DNA of 64,000 bases from Aquaspirillum serpens DSM 68 (lineage in GTDB: Bacteria; Pseudomonadota; Gammaproteobacteria; Burkholderiales; Aquaspirillaceae), in NCBI RefSeq assembly GCF_000420525.1, contig NZ_ATVC01000004.1, forward strand, positions 1 to 64,000, written 5' to 3'. The translations under genes and the position numbers were made by a program. The notes under the pieces are model-generated. The model saw only the letters and a program-made list of their open reading frames with translations, ran no database searches and was not told the DNA's origin. Positions within the stretch are counted from its first letter, which is position 1, and every line of letters starts with the position of its first letter. Of the stretch, positions 47,881 to 58,995 are shown in pieces.

Positions 47881-48522
47881 ATGAAAACTTCGAACAAATT
47901 GAAATTGACTAGCCTTGCTGGTGCGATGCTGGTAGCACTGCTGTCCGCACAAGCTCACGCTGTTAAGCCAGGCTACTTGGCCGATCAAGGCACCGATAGC
48001 GTGGTTCGCAACAGCTACAATGAATGCTGGCGCACCAGCGCATTCGACAAAGCCACCAACGGCTTGGTTGAGTGCGGTGATGCCGAGAAAAAAGCAGCAG
48101 CACCAGTGAAAAAACTGGTGAAAGAAAAAGTGTCTTTGAGCGCAGAAGTGCTGTTTGACTTCAACAAATCCACCTTGCGCGCTGATGGCCGTAAAGCCGT
48201 TGATCCTGTGATTGCCAAAATCAAAAGCAATGGCGCTGACTTGCAAGCGGTTGAAGTGGTTGGCCACACTGACTACTTGGGTTCCGATTCCTACAACAAA
48301 GCACTGTCCGAGCGTCGTGCTAATGCTGTGAAAAACTACCTGGTGGCCGGTGGTATTCCTGCAGATCGCGTGACTTCGGTTGGTAACGGTGAATCCGAAG
48401 CCAAGATGACCAAAGAGTGCCAAGCGAAATTCAAAAAACGTGCTGACCTGATTGCCTGCTTGGCACCAGATCGCCGCGTTGATGTTGAAATCTCCGCTAT
48501 GCGCGAAGAAGCTGCAAAATAA
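47881..48522 (+). CDS. RmpM-like OmpA-family periplasmic protein
   Basis: The 213-residue protein has a signal peptide ending near residue 27 (SAQAHA). A short N-terminal segment, VVRNSYNECWRTSAFDKATN, is followed by GLVECGDAE, the same pattern as neisserial RmpM (class 4 protein). An OmpA C-terminal peptidoglycan-binding domain follows, with VEVVGHTDYLGSDSYNKALS and APDRRVDVEI. It lacks a beta-barrel. RmpM binds porins through its N-terminus and the wall through the C-terminus. A strong promoter and terminator suggest an abundant single-gene transcript. Codon use looks biased toward frequent codons. Confidence 0.92.
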   Translation: MKTSNKLKLTSLAGAMLVALLSAQAHAVKPGYLADQGTDSVVRNSYNECWRTSAFDKATNGLVECGDAEKKAAAPVKKLVKEKVSLSAEVLFDFNKSTLRADGRKAVDPVIAKIKSNGADLQAVEVVGHTDYLGSDSYNKALSERRANAVKNYLVAGGIPADRVTSVGNGESEAKMTKECQAKFKKRADLIACLAPDRRVDVEISAMREEAAK

Positions 48523-48546
48523 TCGACTGATTATTGCCCGCTTCAC

Positions 48547-48575
48547 CACCCCGTCCGACTGGACGGGGTTTTTTA
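48547..48575 (+). terminator. intrinsic terminator after ompA
   Basis: An 8-bp stem CCCCGTCC/GGACGGGG with loop GACT is followed by TTTTTTA. It lies 24 bases after the ompA stop. Confidence 0.92.
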
Positions 48576-48630
48576 TTGCTTCGATGCAGCATACAATCTG
48601 AGCCTTTCTCCCCGTGGCGTAATTTTTCTG

Positions 48631-49557
48631 ATGCAGGTCTATTCTGGTTCTTCTTCTGCTATCGCCATCCCACCCTGTGCTTTGACGATTGGCAATTTCG
48701 ATGGTGTGCACTTGGGGCATCAGGCGATGTTGGCACATTTGCGTGAGGCAGCGCATCGGCGAGGGTTGCCAACCGCCTTACTGACCTTTGAGCCACTCCC
48801 GCGTGAATTGTTTACCCCACTCGACCCGCCCGCCCGCCTCACCACCCTGCGTGATCGTTTAGCGCGGTTAAAGGCCATTGGCTTGGTGGATTATGTGATT
48901 GTGCAACGTTTTAATCGTGCTTTTGCAGCCCTCAGCCCACAGGCTTTTATTGAGAAAATACTGTGCCAACAGTTACACACGCGTTATTTGTTGATTGGTG
49001 ATGATTTTCGCTTTGGGGCGAAACGTGAAGGCGACTTTGGCTTACTCGCGGCACAACCTTCTTTTGAAACAGAAGCCATGCCAACCTTGGCACTAGAAGG
49101 TGAGCGAGTCTCAAGTTCGCTGGTACGACAGGCATTGCAACAGGGCGATTTGGTATTGGCAAAATGCTTATTGGGCGCGGATTACCAGATTTCTGGTCGG
49201 GTGATCCACGGTAAGAAACTGGGCCGTACCCTCGGCTTCCCAACGGCAAATGTCAATTTGTTGCATCGCAAACCTGCATTGCAAGGGGTGTTTGTGGTGG
49301 AAGCAGAAACCACTTTCGGCTGTTTACGCGGGGTCGCAAGTTTAGGATTAAACCCCACCGTGACCTCTGCTATCTCGCCACGTCCAGACTATCACCTAGA
49401 AGTCCATTTCTTTGATTTTGCAGAAGATTTATATGGGCAACGCATCACCGTCCGCTTTTTGTCTAAGTTGCGTGATGAAGAAAAATACGACAGCATAGAA
49501 CAGCTGGTTGCCCAAATTACTCGCGATGCTGCTGCCGCTCGCGCCTTTTTCCATTGA
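48631..49557 (+). CDS. ribF: bifunctional riboflavin kinase/FAD synthetase
   Basis: RibF phosphorylates riboflavin to FMN and adenylates it to FAD. The 308-residue protein has an N-terminal nucleotidyl-transferase domain (LTIGNFDGVHLGHQAML, LIGDDFRFGAKREGDF) and a C-terminal kinase domain (SGRVIHGKKLGRTLGFPTAN, GVASLGLNPTV). It heads the ribF-ileS-lspA-ispH run, with ileS 23 bases later; this order is common in proteobacteria. The start is the ATG at 48631, with no strong ribosome-binding site. Confidence 0.96.
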   Translation: MQVYSGSSSAIAIPPCALTIGNFDGVHLGHQAMLAHLREAAHRRGLPTALLTFEPLPRELFTPLDPPARLTTLRDRLARLKAIGLVDYVIVQRFNRAFAALSPQAFIEKILCQQLHTRYLLIGDDFRFGAKREGDFGLLAAQPSFETEAMPTLALEGERVSSSLVRQALQQGDLVLAKCLLGADYQISGRVIHGKKLGRTLGFPTANVNLLHRKPALQGVFVVEAETTFGCLRGVASLGLNPTVTSAISPRPDYHLEVHFFDFAEDLYGQRITVRFLSKLRDEEKYDSIEQLVAQITRDAAAARAFFH

Positions 49558-49580
49558 TCAATTGATGTACGAGAGCCCGC

Positions 49581-52460
49581 ATGAGCCTTGATTACCGCAA
49601 AACTGTAAACCTACTTGATACGCCTTTTCCGATGCGTGGCGATTTAGCCAAGCGTGAACCCAACTGGTTAGCGCAATGGCAACAACAACAGCGTTATCAA
49701 AAGCTGCGTCAACATGCAGCAGGACGGCCTAAATTTATCCTGCACGATGGCCCACCCTATGCCAACGGTGATATCCACATTGGCCATGCCGTGAATAAAA
49801 TTTTGAAAGACATGATTGTGCGTTCAAAAACCCTTTCTGGTTTTGATGCCCCTTATGTCCCCGGCTGGGATTGCCACGGTTTGCCGATTGAACATCAAAT
49901 CGAAAAATTGGTGAAAGGCGATAAAACAGCTGTTGCTGCGGCACCAACTATTCACGCCAAAATCGTTGAATACCGCCAAGTTCACGGTTTAGATGCTAAA
50001 GCAACTGATCTGCCAGCATCGTTTATCCGTGAGTTATGTCGTGATTACGCCGCAATTCAAATTGAGCGGCAGAAAAAAGACTTTATCCGCCTCGGTGTAT
50101 TAGGTGAATGGGATAACCCCTATCGCACCATGAGTTATCACTCAGAAGCCGGTGAGATTCGTGCCTTAGGGCAGTTGTTTGCACAGGGCTATTTATTCAA
50201 AGGCCTGAAGCCGGTGTATTGGTGTTTTGACTGTGGTTCGGCATTGGCAGAAGCAGAAGTCGAATACCAAGACAAACACTCCCCGACTATCGATGTCGGT
50301 TTTCCTTGCGTGGAACCAGAAAAACTAGCACAGGCTTTTGGTTTAGCGGCACTACCTGCTGAAAAAACCGCCTATATGGTGATTTGGACAACCACACCGT
50401 GGACGATCCCAGCAAACCAAGCGTTAAATGTGCATCCTGAATTTGACTATGTGTTGTTGGACACAGAACGCGGTTTAGTGGTGGTCGCGGCAGAGTTGGC
50501 AGCGTCTGCGTTAAAACGCTTTGGCTTGGAAGGCGAAGAAATCGCCCGTTGTAAAGGCGCGGCCCTCGATCATTTACGTTTCCAACATCCTTTCTATGAC
50601 CGCACTTCGCCAGTGTTCACAGGTGATTATGTGACATTAGATGCTGGTACCGGTGTGGTGCACAGCGCGCCAGCTTATGGCCTAGAGGATTTTGACTCCT
50701 GCCGTAAACACGGAATGAGCAATGATGAGATTTTAAATCCAGTAACCAGCAACGGTACCTACGCCAGCCAATTACCCTTTTTCGGTGGTCAACACATTTG
50801 GCAGGCCAATCCGCAGATTATCGAAAAACTGCGCGAAGTCGGTTGTTTATTCTCGGCGGAAAAAATTGAGCACAGCTATCCACACTGCTGGCGCCATAAA
50901 ACCCCTGTGGTCTATCGTGCAACGACACAGTGGTTTGTTGGGATGGATAAACAGGTAGAAGGTCGTTCACTGCGTGAACGCGCGCTGCAAGGGGTAGAAA
51001 ATACCGCTTTCTTCCCAGCATGGGGACAAGCCCGTTTACACGCGATGATCGCAAATCGCCCTGATTGGTGTGTGTCGCGTCAACGTAACTGGGGGGTGCC
51101 CATTCCGTTCTTTTTACATAAAGAAACGGGGCAACCCCATCCAAACACCCTCGCTTTACTGGAAGAAGTCGCCAAGCGGGTTGAACAAGGTGGTATTAAC
51201 GCATGGTTTGAACTCGATCCTAAAGAACTACTCGGTGACGAAGCAGCACAATACGACAAAATGCGCGACACTTTGGATGTGTGGTTTGATTCTGGCACCA
51301 CCCATTACCATGTCCTGCGTGGCACCCATGCCGAGCATCTGACCTACCCTGCTGATCTCTACCTCGAAGGGTCAGACCAACACCGAGGGTGGTTCCACTC
51401 GTCGTTATTGACCGGTTGCGCCATGGATGGTCGCCCACCTTACGACCAGCTGTTAACCCACGGTTTCGTAGTCGATGGTCAAGGCCGTAAAATGTCGAAG
51501 TCGATGGGGAATGTGGTTGCACCGCAAAAGGTCAATGACTCGCTTGGTGCGGATATTTTGCGTTTGTGGACCGGCGCGACGGACTATTCTGGCGAATTGG
51601 CAATTTCCGACACGATTCTCAAAGGCGTGACGGACAGCTATCGCCGCCTGCGTAACACGCTGCGTTTCTTATTGGCCAACTTATCTGATTTTTCTCCCGC
51701 AACCGATGCCGTGGCCATCGAGCAGATGCTAGACATTGACCGTTACGCACTGGTGCGCGCCAAACAGCTCTCTGACCGTATCACGGGCGATTACTACCCA
51801 CGCTATGCCTTCCACTTAGCAGTACAAGAAATTGTTGGCTATTGCTCAGAGGATTTAGGTGCGTTCTACCTCGACATCCTGAAAGACCGCCTCTATACCA
51901 CCCAAGCCAACAGTGTGGCACGCCGTAGCGCACAAACGGCGCTGTGGCACATCACCCGCAGCCTATTGCTGCTGGTGGCACCTATTCTCTGCTTTACCGC
52001 AGACGAAGCGTGGGCAGTGTTAACGGGTGATGAGGAAGACAGCACGCTGTACCACACATGGCACGATATTCCACAACCAGCCGATGCCGAACAGTTAGCA
52101 CAGGTTTGGCCTTTGGTACGTGCGGTGCGCGCAGCAGTGAACAAAGAAATCGAAGCACAGCGCGAGGCGGGTAAGGTCGGTTCATCATTGCAAGCTGAGG
52201 TCACGCTTGTTGCCCCTGCTGCCGAATATGCCGCCTTAGCCACCTTGGCCGACGATCTCAAATTTGCTTTGATCGTGTCGCATACCCAACTGCTGGCAGG
52301 CGAGACCTTGCAAATCACCGTTACACCAACCAGCCACGAGAAATGTGAACGTTGTTGGCATCACACCGCTGATGTGGGACAACATGCCGAACATCCAACC
52401 TTGTGTGGTCGCTGTGTAAGCAATATCGCTGGCACAGGTGAGGTAAGAGCGCATGTCTGA
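49581..52460 (+). CDS. ileS: isoleucine--tRNA ligase
   Basis: The 959-residue class I synthetase charges tRNA-Ile and edits misactivated valine. It has the HIGH motif in [19 protein letters not shown], the editing domain ([15 protein letters not shown], then [16 protein letters not shown]) and the KMSKS motif in [12 protein letters not shown]-terminal zinc site has CERCWHH and CGRCVSN. The zinc-bearing type is the normal bacterial IleS1, sensitive to mupirocin. The end overlaps the lspA start by 8 bases. Confidence 0.98.
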   Translation: MSLDYRKTVNLLDTPFPMRGDLAKREPNWLAQWQQQQRYQKLRQHAAGRPKFILHDGPPYANGDIHIGHAVNKILKDMIVRSKTLSGFDAPYVPGWDCHGLPIEHQIEKLVKGDKTAVAAAPTIHAKIVEYRQVHGLDAKATDLPASFIRELCRDYAAIQIERQKKDFIRLGVLGEWDNPYRTMSYHSEAGEIRALGQLFAQGYLFKGLKPVYWCFDCGSALAEAEVEYQDKHSPTIDVGFPCVEPEKLAQAFGLAALPAEKTAYMVIWTTTPWTIPANQALNVHPEFDYVLLDTERGLVVVAAELAASALKRFGLEGEEIARCKGAALDHLRFQHPFYDRTSPVFTGDYVTLDAGTGVVHSAPAYGLEDFDSCRKHGMSNDEILNPVTSNGTYASQLPFFGGQHIWQANPQIIEKLREVGCLFSAEKIEHSYPHCWRHKTPVVYRATTQWFVGMDKQVEGRSLRERALQGVENTAFFPAWGQARLHAMIANRPDWCVSRQRNWGVPIPFFLHKETGQPHPNTLALLEEVAKRVEQGGINAWFELDPKELLGDEAAQYDKMRDTLDVWFDSGTTHYHVLRGTHAEHLTYPADLYLEGSDQHRGWFHSSLLTGCAMDGRPPYDQLLTHGFVVDGQGRKMSKSMGNVVAPQKVNDSLGADILRLWTGATDYSGELAISDTILKGVTDSYRRLRNTLRFLLANLSDFSPATDAVAIEQMLDIDRYALVRAKQLSDRITGDYYPRYAFHLAVQEIVGYCSEDLGAFYLDILKDRLYTTQANSVARRSAQTALWHITRSLLLLVAPILCFTADEAWAVLTGDEEDSTLYHTWHDIPQPADAEQLAQVWPLVRAVRAAVNKEIEAQREAGKVGSSLQAEVTLVAPAAEYAALATLADDLKFALIVSHTQLLAGETLQITVTPTSHEKCERCWHHTADVGQHAEHPTLCGRCVSNIAGTGEVRAHV

Positions 52461-52956
52461 GCTGCCCTCGGTAGCAACACCCCGTCAACCGCTACGCTGG
52501 TTCGGCGTGGCGGGGGTGTTATTGCTGTTAGATCAGGTGACCAAGCTGTGGTTTGACAGCCAGTTGCAATATGGTGAAGTGCGCGAAGTCATCCCGCATG
52601 TCTGGAATTGGACGTTGCTCTACAACCCCGGCGCTGCGTTTAGTTTCTTGGCAGATGCAGGCGGCTGGCAACGGCACTTTTTCACGCTATTGGCGCTTGC
52701 CGTGGCCGCCGTGTTGAGTTGGATGCTGGTCAAGGGTAAGCAAAGTCGCCTGATGGATGCCTCCTGTGCCTTGATTCTCTCAGGTGCCATCGGTAACTTG
52801 ATTGACCGTGTGCTATATGGCCATGTGATTGATTTTATCCAGTGGTATTGGCAAGACTTCTATTGGCCAGCATTTAATATCGCAGATAGCGCCATCACCG
52901 TTGGTGCGGTATTGATGGTGTTAGATGGCTTCCGTTCTGGGAAAAATAAGGAATAA
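52453..52956 (+). CDS. lspA: lipoprotein signal peptidase (SPase II)
   Basis: LspA cleaves the signal peptide of diacylglyceryl-prolipoproteins at the inner membrane. The 167-residue protein has four membrane helices. Its two catalytic aspartates lie in [18 protein letters not shown] and [11 protein letters not shown], with [11 protein letters not shown] near the N-terminal third. It overlaps ileS, and ispH follows after 3 bases. Lipoproteins in the window such as MltA and the 9217-9753 product would be substrates. Confidence 0.97.
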   Translation: MSELPSVATPRQPLRWFGVAGVLLLLDQVTKLWFDSQLQYGEVREVIPHVWNWTLLYNPGAAFSFLADAGGWQRHFFTLLALAVAAVLSWMLVKGKQSRLMDASCALILSGAIGNLIDRVLYGHVIDFIQWYWQDFYWPAFNIADSAITVGAVLMVLDGFRSGKNKE

Positions 52957-52959
52957 GGC

Positions 52960-53892
52960 GTGACAACTTCAATTATTCTGGCCAATCCCCGTGGCTTTTG
53001 TGCTGGCGTTGATCGCGCCATTGCAATTGTTGAACGGGCATTGGAACGCTTTGGTGCACCGATTTATGTGCGGCATGAAGTGGTGCACAACACCTTTGTG
53101 GTAGAAAACCTCAAGCAAAAAGGCGCTATTTTTATTGAGGATTTGGCAGAAGTACCAGAGGGATCCACGCTGATTTACTCAGCTCACGGTGTGCCGTTAT
53201 CTGTCCGTCAACAGGCAGCTGAACGGGGCTTGCATGTGTTTGATGCCACCTGTCCTTTGGTGACCAAAGTGCATGTTGAAGTCAAAAAGATGCGTGAAGC
53301 CGGCTGTGAAATCATTATGATTGGTCATGCCGGCCACCCTGAAGTTGAGGGCACGATGGGGCAATCTGAAGGTGGAATGTATTTGGTTGAAACAGTGGCA
53401 GATGTAGCGGCTTTACAAGTCAACGATCCAAGTCAATTAGCCTACGTCAGTCAAACCACCTTGTCTGTCGATGAAACAGCCGAGATTGTTGCTGCTTTGC
53501 GTGCTCGTTTCCCTGCCATTCAAAGCCCCAAGAAAGACGATATCTGTTATGCCACACAAAACCGACAAGATGCGGTGAAAGCATTAACGCAGCAGTGCGA
53601 TATTGTGATTGTGGTTGGTTCACCGACCAGTTCAAATTCGAATCGCTTGCGTGAAGTGGCCGCCAGTCGCGGTGTGGCAGCCTATATGGTCGATCAGGCA
53701 GATGAATTACAGGCAGAGTGGTTTGTCGGTAGACAATCGATTGGATTGACTGCAGGGGCCTCTGCGCCTGAAGTGTTGGTGCAATCGGTGATTGCGCGGA
53801 TGCGGAGTTTAGGCGTTGCGCAGGTTACAGAATTGGACGGTGTAGAAGAAAACACCGTGTTTGCGCTACCAGCAGGCTTACGCGAGGCATAA
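52960..53892 (+). CDS. ispH: 4-hydroxy-3-methylbut-2-enyl diphosphate reductase
   Basis: IspH makes IPP and DMAPP in the last step of the MEP isoprenoid pathway. The 310-residue protein starts at a GTG 3 bases after lspA. It has the cluster cysteines in [24 protein letters not shown] and [11 protein letters not shown]. Other conserved parts are [24 protein letters not shown] and [11 protein letters not shown], the last including the substrate-binding serines and Asn. A bidirectional terminator follows immediately. Confidence 0.97.
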   Translation: MTTSIILANPRGFCAGVDRAIAIVERALERFGAPIYVRHEVVHNTFVVENLKQKGAIFIEDLAEVPEGSTLIYSAHGVPLSVRQQAAERGLHVFDATCPLVTKVHVEVKKMREAGCEIIMIGHAGHPEVEGTMGQSEGGMYLVETVADVAALQVNDPSQLAYVSQTTLSVDETAEIVAALRARFPAIQSPKKDDICYATQNRQDAVKALTQQCDIVIVVGSPTSSNSNRLREVAASRGVAAYMVDQADELQAEWFVGRQSIGLTAGASAPEVLVQSVIARMRSLGVAQVTELDGVEENTVFALPAGLREA

Positions 53893-53919
53893 AAAAACCC
53901 GCCAAAAGGCGGGTTTTTC
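53893..53919. terminator. bidirectional terminator between ispH and csp
   Basis: A stem AAAACCCGCC/GGCGGGTTTT with loop AAAA has T runs on both strands. It starts directly after the ispH stop, and also ends the convergent cold-shock gene. Confidence 0.93.
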
Positions 53920-53935
53920 TCATGTCTGGAAAAGC

Positions 53936-54139
53936 TTAGGCAGTCTGAATATTGGAAGCCTGTTTTCCCTTAGGGCCTTGAGTCAGCTCGAAAGAAACAC
54001 GTTGGCCTTCTTTCAGCGTTTTAAAGCCGTTCATGTTGATTGCCGAAAAGTGGGCAAACAGATCTTCACCACCGTCATCCGGAGTGATAAAACCATAACC
54101 CTTAGCGTCGTTAAACCATTTGACGGTACCAGTTGCCAT
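53936..54139 (-). CDS. cold-shock-domain RNA/DNA-binding protein
   Basis: The 67-residue protein has a single cold-shock domain. Both RNA-binding motifs are present, [11 protein letters not shown] (RNP1) and DLFAHFSAI (RNP2). It starts [10 protein letters not shown] at 54139, with TAGGAAG as ribosome-binding site. Upstream in-frame codons to 54217 are part of the leader. Such proteins act as RNA chaperones; which cold-shock paralogue this is, and whether cold induces it, cannot be told. Placement beside clpS-clpA resembles the cspD neighbourhood of other proteobacteria. Confidence 0.93.
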   Translation of the reverse strand: MATGTVKWFNDAKGYGFITPDDGGEDLFAHFSAINMNGFKTLKEGQRVSFELTQGPKGKQASNIQTA

Positions 54140-54387
54140 TTGAAACTTCCTATCAATACAAAAACAGGGCGGTGGGATCCCCAAATAACACAGGTTAGAG
54201 CAGCATAAAAAGGGCAAGCCCTGTTTGTGTTGCAGACCTCATGCAATCCACCTGTGGGACGTTGTACGCGACTCTTGCGAGCCCGTCAAGTCATTGGGCA
54301 TGATAATTTTTCGATTCCCCCGCAATCCCTTGAAAACAGGCAATATAAGGCCAAGATTGAAACTCGATCAGACAGGAAAGCTGTACG

Positions 54388-54702
54388 ATGTCTAACCCAC
54401 AATATCAAGATAATGTTGGCCTTGCGCCAGAAAAACAAAAACTACGACCACCGCCGATGTATAAAGTGTTGTTGTTGAACGACGATTACACTCCTATGGA
54501 TTTTGTGGTACAGGTTTTGCAGGAAATCTTTCATTTGGATCGGGAACGTGCCACAAGCGTCATGCTCCAAGTCCATAATGAAGGCAGCGGTGTTTGCGGT
54601 GTGTTTACACGTGACATTGCAGAAACTAAGGTGATGCAGGTGCATGAAAGTGCACGCGCCCATCATCATCCCCTTAAATGCGTCATGGAGGAAAACAAAT
54701 GA
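54388..54702 (+). CDS. clpS: ClpS adaptor of ClpAP protease
   Basis: ClpS delivers N-end-rule substrates to ClpA. The 104-residue protein has the conserved pocket region [20 protein letters not shown] and [19 protein letters not shown], with the disordered N-terminus needed for delivery. It overlaps clpA by 4 bases (ATGA), so the two are made together. It is divergent from the cold-shock gene, with 248 bases between the start codons. Confidence 0.97.
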   Translation: MSNPQYQDNVGLAPEKQKLRPPPMYKVLLLNDDYTPMDFVVQVLQEIFHLDRERATSVMLQVHNEGSGVCGVFTRDIAETKVMQVHESARAHHHPLKCVMEENK

Positions 54703-56897
54703 TCGCCCAAGAACTGGAAGTCAGCCTGCATATGGCCTTCATGGACGCTCGGCAAAAACGCCATGAGTTCATCAGCGTGGAACATCTACTGTTAGCCATG
54801 CTAGATAACCCGTCAGCGGCGGATGTGTTGCGGGCATGCGGGGCTAATCTTGAGCAGATGCGGCAACAGCTGACTCAATTTATCGAAGAACACACCCCAA
54901 AAGTAGAAGGGGATGATGAGGTTGAAACTCAGCCAACACTGGGTTTCCAACGCGTTATCCAACGTGCCATCCTGCATCAACAAAACATCAGCCGTCTCGA
55001 TGTGGTGAACTTTATTGCTCATGGTGTGAGCAAACAAAAATCACCACCGCCAGCCGAATCGCGTAGCCACGACGATAACGAGCAAGAACAAGAAGGAAGT
55101 AACGGCAACAGCCCACTTGATGCCTATACACAAAATCTCAACCAACAGGCGTTAGCAGGCAAAGTAGACCCGCTAATTGGTCGCGATCATGAAGTTGAAC
55201 GCGTGATTCAAGTGCTGTGCCGGCGGCGCAAGAACAATCCTTTGCTGGTTGGTGAGGCTGGTGTCGGTAAAACAGCGATTGCTGAGGGTTTAGCGCGCCG
55301 TATCGTGCGTAACGAAGTGCCTGACGTATTGCGTGAGGCAGTGGTCTATTCGCTCGATATGGGCGCCTTGCTGGCCGGTACGAAATATCGTGGTGATTTT
55401 GAACAACGTCTGAAGCAAGTGATTAAACAGCTGACAGAAGACGAAAACGCTATTTTGTTCATTGACGAGATTCATACCCTGATTGGTGCCGGTGCGGCAT
55501 CGGGTGGGACATTAGATGCCTCTAACCTGTTAAAGCCCGCTTTATCCAGCGGTCTGCTGCGTTGTATTGGTGCAACAACGTATAACGAATACCGTGGCAT
55601 CTTTGAAAAAGACAATGCCTTATCCCGTCGTTTCCAAAAAATCGATGTGATCGAACCCACGGTTGAGCAAACCATTCAGATTCTAAAGGGACTGAAATCG
55701 CGTTTCGAAGCCCATCATGGGGTGAAATACACGGCATCGGCGTTGAGCTCGGCGGCAGAGTTGTCGGCACGCTATATCAACGATCGCCATTTGCCAGATA
55801 AAGCGATTGATGTGATTGATGAAGCTGGGGCAGCGCAAAAGATTTTGCCTAAGTCGCGGCAAAAGAAAGTGATTTCTAAGCATGAGATTGAAGAAATCAT
55901 TTCTAAAATTGCACGTATTCCAGCAAAAACCATCTCGAGTGATGACCGTAATACGCTGAAAACGCTTGAGCGCGATCTCAAGTCAGTGGTATTTGGACAA
56001 GACAAGGCAATTGAAGCCTTATCATCGGCGATCAAAATGTCGCGCTCTGGATTGGGCAATCCAAGCAAACCGATTGGGGCATTCTTGTTTAGTGGCCCAA
56101 CTGGGGTCGGTAAAACCGAAGTGGCTAAACAGCTGGCATATATCCTAGGCGTAGAGCTGCTGCGCTTTGATATGTCGGAATATATGGAACGCCATGCGGT
56201 CAGCCGGCTGATTGGGGCGCCTCCTGGTTATGTTGGCTTTGAACAAGGTGGCTTGTTGACCGAGCAAATTACCAAACATCCTTACTCGGTGTTGTTGTTG
56301 GATGAAATTGAAAAAGCCCATCCCGACATCTTCAACATCTTGTTGCAGGTGATGGATCACGGTACGTTGACCGACAACAATGGTCGCAAGGCAGACTTCC
56401 GCAATGTGATTGTTATCATGACCACTAACGCTGGTGCAGAAAGTCTGTCTAAAGCCACCATTGGCTTTACTAACAGCCGTGCTGCTGGTGATGAAATGGC
56501 GGATATTAAGCGTCTGTTTACCCCAGAATTCCGCAACCGCTTGGACGCTATTATTTCGTTCAAGATGTTGGATGAAGAAATTATTCTGCGGGTGGTGGAT
56601 AAGTTCTTGATGCAGCTTGAACAGCAATTGGGAGAGAAGAAAGTCGATATTCACTTCTCCGACAAGCTGAAACGCTATCTGGCACAAAAAGGCTTTGATC
56701 CACAGATGGGCGCACGGCCAATGGCACGCTTAATTCAAGACTCGTTACGCAAAGCCTTGGCTGATGAATTGCTGTTTGGTCGTCTGGTAGGCGGAGGGGA
56801 AGTTACCGCCGATTTGGATGACAACGAGCGGGTGATTTTGCACTTCCCCGAAGCACCGCAATCAGCGGCACCTTCGGTAGAAGAAGCCGCCATCTAA
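54699..56897 (+). CDS. clpA: ATP-dependent Clp protease ATP-binding subunit ClpA
   Basis: ClpA unfolds proteins and feeds them to ClpP. The 732-residue protein starts at the ATG overlapping the clpS stop ([15 protein letters not shown]). The N-domain (1-145) is followed by an acidic linker and two AAA+ modules. Their Walker A motifs are GEAGVGKT and GPTGVGKT, and Walker B regions are [11 protein letters not shown] and [12 protein letters not shown]. It lacks the ClpB middle coiled coil. The ClpP-binding loop region IGFTNSR appears in module 2. clpP is not in the window. Confidence 0.97.
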   Translation: MIAQELEVSLHMAFMDARQKRHEFISVEHLLLAMLDNPSAADVLRACGANLEQMRQQLTQFIEEHTPKVEGDDEVETQPTLGFQRVIQRAILHQQNISRLDVVNFIAHGVSKQKSPPPAESRSHDDNEQEQEGSNGNSPLDAYTQNLNQQALAGKVDPLIGRDHEVERVIQVLCRRRKNNPLLVGEAGVGKTAIAEGLARRIVRNEVPDVLREAVVYSLDMGALLAGTKYRGDFEQRLKQVIKQLTEDENAILFIDEIHTLIGAGAASGGTLDASNLLKPALSSGLLRCIGATTYNEYRGIFEKDNALSRRFQKIDVIEPTVEQTIQILKGLKSRFEAHHGVKYTASALSSAAELSARYINDRHLPDKAIDVIDEAGAAQKILPKSRQKKVISKHEIEEIISKIARIPAKTISSDDRNTLKTLERDLKSVVFGQDKAIEALSSAIKMSRSGLGNPSKPIGAFLFSGPTGVGKTEVAKQLAYILGVELLRFDMSEYMERHAVSRLIGAPPGYVGFEQGGLLTEQITKHPYSVLLLDEIEKAHPDIFNILLQVMDHGTLTDNNGRKADFRNVIVIMTTNAGAESLSKATIGFTNSRAAGDEMADIKRLFTPEFRNRLDAIISFKMLDEEIILRVVDKFLMQLEQQLGEKKVDIHFSDKLKRYLAQKGFDPQMGARPMARLIQDSLRKALADELLFGRLVGGGEVTADLDDNERVILHFPEAPQSAAPSVEEAAI

Positions 56898-56913
56898 AGA
56901 CATCACGAGTGCA

Positions 56914-56941
56914 ACAAAAAAGCCCACCGAAGTGGGCTTTT
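56914..56941. terminator. bidirectional terminator between clpA and rplS
   Basis: A stem AAAAAGCCCAC/GTGGGCTTTTT with loop CGAA has a T run on either strand. It ends both clpA and the rpsP-rimM-trmD-rplS transcript. Confidence 0.93.
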
Positions 56942-56956
56942 TTGCTGTCTAGCGAA

Positions 56957-57328
56957 TTAAGCAGAAGCTTTACGCGCTGGCAGTTTTTCTTTGATACGAG
57001 CGGACTTACCGGAACGGTCACGCAGGTAGTACAGTTTAGCGCGACGCACATCACCACGGCGTTTCACTTCGATGGATGCCACCAGCGGGGAGTAGGTTTG
57101 GAAGGTACGTTCAACGCCTTCGCCGGAGGAGATTTTACGCACGATGAAGGCACTGTTCAGGCCACGGTTGCGTTTCGCAATCACCACGCCTTCGTAAGCC
57201 TGCAGACGCTCACGGTTACCTTCTTTCACTTTCACTTGCACGACAACGGTGTCGCCTGGTGCAAATTCAGGGATGGTTTTGCCCAAACGAGCGATTTCTT
57301 CTTGTTCCAGTTGCTGAATCAAGTTCAT
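56957..57328 (-). CDS. rplS: 50S ribosomal protein L19
   Basis: L19 lies at the interface of the ribosomal subunits. The 123-residue protein starts [16 protein letters not shown], and has the signature [18 protein letters not shown] and [14 protein letters not shown]. The final segment [15 protein letters not shown] is of the betaproteobacterial type. A few in-frame codons upstream (to 57352) lie inside trmD and are not used. It is the last gene of the rpsP-rimM-trmD-rplS operon. Confidence 0.98.
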   Translation of the reverse strand: MNLIQQLEQEEIARLGKTIPEFAPGDTVVVQVKVKEGNRERLQAYEGVVIAKRNRGLNSAFIVRKISSGEGVERTFQTYSPLVASIEVKRRGDVRRAKLYYLRDRSGKSARIKEKLPARKASA

Positions 57329-57332
57329 GTTT

Positions 57333-58097
57333 TCAGTCCTTTTTTGTGGCATCTTGTTCCTGCTGGTACTGTGCCAGCAGCCGAGATTCCTGTTTACTTA
57401 AAGTGCGTGCTAACAACAAATCAGGCCGTCGTTCTGCAGTGCGCCCAAGCGATTGTTTTAATCGCCATTGGGCAATCGCAGCATGATTGCCTGACAATAG
57501 AACGTCTGGCACTGCTTCCCCGTTGTACACTTCGGGGCGCGTATAATGTGGGCAATCTAATAGACCACTCACAAAAGAGTCTTGTTCTGCCGACTGGTTG
57601 TCGTTCAGTACACCAGGCAGACGTCGCAAAATGGCATCCATCAATACCATCGCTGGCAGCTCACCACCTGATAACACATAGTCGCCGATGGAGATTTCTT
57701 CATCGACATCTTGTGCAATCAAGCGTTCATCCACGCCCTCATAGCGCCCCGCCAATAAAATCAGACTCGGCAAAGTAGCCAATTGGCACACTTTACTCTC
57801 TGTCAGCGGTTTACCTTGGGGAGAGAGATACACCACATGGGATTGTGCTGAGGTGGCGGCCTGTTGCCGTGCACGAGCAGCTGCAATCGCTTGGTGTAGC
57901 GGATCTGCCATCATCACCATTCCTGGCCCACCCCCATAAGGGCGGTCGTCGATGGTGCGATAGTTATCGTGGGCGAAATCACGCGGATTCCAGCTATGGA
58001 ATGACCAAATATGTTGTTCTAGCGCACGACGGGTAATCCCATGCGCGGTAATCGCCTCGAACATCGCTGGAAACAGCGTAATCACATCAATCTGCAT
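57333..58097 (-). CDS. trmD: tRNA (guanine(37)-N1)-methyltransferase
   Basis: TrmD methylates G37 beside the anticodon to prevent frameshifting. The 254-residue start at ATG 58097 ([14 protein letters not shown]) fits the family; a TTG at 58115 overlaps rimM. SPOUT-fold motifs include [31 protein letters not shown] and [18 protein letters not shown], which form the knotted SAM site. It ends 4 bases before rplS. Confidence 0.97.
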   Translation of the reverse strand: MQIDVITLFPAMFEAITAHGITRRALEQHIWSFHSWNPRDFAHDNYRTIDDRPYGGGPGMVMMADPLHQAIAAARARQQAATSAQSHVVYLSPQGKPLTESKVCQLATLPSLILLAGRYEGVDERLIAQDVDEEISIGDYVLSGGELPAMVLMDAILRRLPGVLNDNQSAEQDSFVSGLLDCPHYTRPEVYNGEAVPDVLLSGNHAAIAQWRLKQSLGRTAERRPDLLLARTLSKQESRLLAQYQQEQDATKKD

Positions 58098-58111
58098 CAA
58101 AGGTTTGCCAA

Positions 58112-58648
58112 TCAATAATCAGCTTGCCAATCGACGACGATAGTGCCCGCTTGGATATCGACTTCTAGCACATAGACAGCAACAAAAGGAATCATGATTT
58201 CTTGTTGTTCACTGTCTTCAAGCACTAGAACATCATTTGCGCCAGTTTCAAACAGCCGCGTGACTTTACCTAAGGTTTGACCCTCGCGGTTAATCACACT
58301 TAAGCCGACTAAATCTGCCCAATAAAACTCCCCTTCCTCTGCGGCTGGCAGCTCAGAACGCGGAATAGCAATCAGAGACCCACGCAAGGCAAAAGCCTGA
58401 TCGCGGTCGTTGATGCCTTCGAGCTGGGCCACCACGGCCTTGGGCTGAACAGCCCCGTCGAGAAAGGTATAGCGTTGCCATTGGCCGGGTTGACCTAACC
58501 ACCATTCTGGATAGTCGAATAAGCTATCTGCGTATTCGGTTTCAGCGTGGATTTTGAGCCAACCGCGTATACCAAATGCACCGGAGACATAGCCCATCAC
58601 GACCATGTCTGTATCAGGTGCTGGATTTTTCATCATCTGTGCTGTCAT
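58112..58648 (-). CDS. rimM: 16S rRNA processing protein RimM
   Basis: RimM helps mature the 3' domain of 16S rRNA and binds S19. The 178-residue protein has the N-terminal barrel ([34 protein letters not shown]) and the PRC-barrel ([40 protein letters not shown]). It lies 6 bases after rpsP in the standard operon. Alternative ATG codons exist at residues 5 and 6. Confidence 0.96.
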   Translation of the reverse strand: MTAQMMKNPAPDTDMVVMGYVSGAFGIRGWLKIHAETEYADSLFDYPEWWLGQPGQWQRYTFLDGAVQPKAVVAQLEGINDRDQAFALRGSLIAIPRSELPAAEEGEFYWADLVGLSVINREGQTLGKVTRLFETGANDVLVLEDSEQQEIMIPFVAVYVLEVDIQAGTIVVDWQADY

Positions 58649-58654
58649 GCCGAA

Positions 58655-58909
58655 TTAGGCAGCAGCTTTCTTTTCAAACTCTTTAACGATTTTGGCAGCA
58701 GAGTCAGACAACTGTGCGCCAACACCACGCCAGTAGTTCAGGCGATCGAGAGCGATACGAGTACGTTCTTGTTTTTCGTTAGCGACAGGGTTGTGGAAAC
58801 CGATGCGCTCGATAAAACGACCATCACGACGGCTGCGAGAGTCAGCGACGATGATGTTGAAGAAAGGACGATCTTTAGCACCGCCACGGGCAAGACGAAT
58901 TACGACCAT
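58655..58909 (-). CDS. rpsP: 30S ribosomal protein S16
   Basis: The 84-residue protein begins [20 protein letters not shown] and has [18 protein letters not shown], the S16 signature. It begins the operon with rimM, trmD and rplS. The sequence is close to betaproteobacterial S16 proteins. The ribosome-binding site is AAGG some 9 bases before the ATG. Confidence 0.98.
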   Translation of the reverse strand: MVVIRLARGGAKDRPFFNIIVADSRSRRDGRFIERIGFHNPVANEKQERTRIALDRLNYWRGVGAQLSDSAAKIVKEFEKKAAA

Positions 58910-58995
58910 TTTTCAAAACCTTCCAAAAACCGATTGCGTAAAAGCCGAACATTCTACACAGAAAGTCCGGCTGCCGGCAAACGATGTTCGCACAA

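Noticed and set aside
47857-48756. 299-residue open frame on the minus strand
   Set aside because: It is antisense to ompA and the start of ribF. Its long openness comes from the codon bias of the highly expressed ompA gene.
53631-53650. TTCAAATTCGAATCG as a tRNA T-arm
   Set aside because: It lies inside ispH coding sequence and has no cloverleaf around it.
54240-54387. Promoter for clpS (TTGAAA with AAGATT, 17-base spacer)
   Set aside because: The -10 matches consensus at only three positions, too weak to list.
56909-57778. 289-residue open frame on the plus strand
   Set aside because: It is antisense to rplS and trmD and begins inside the terminator hairpin.
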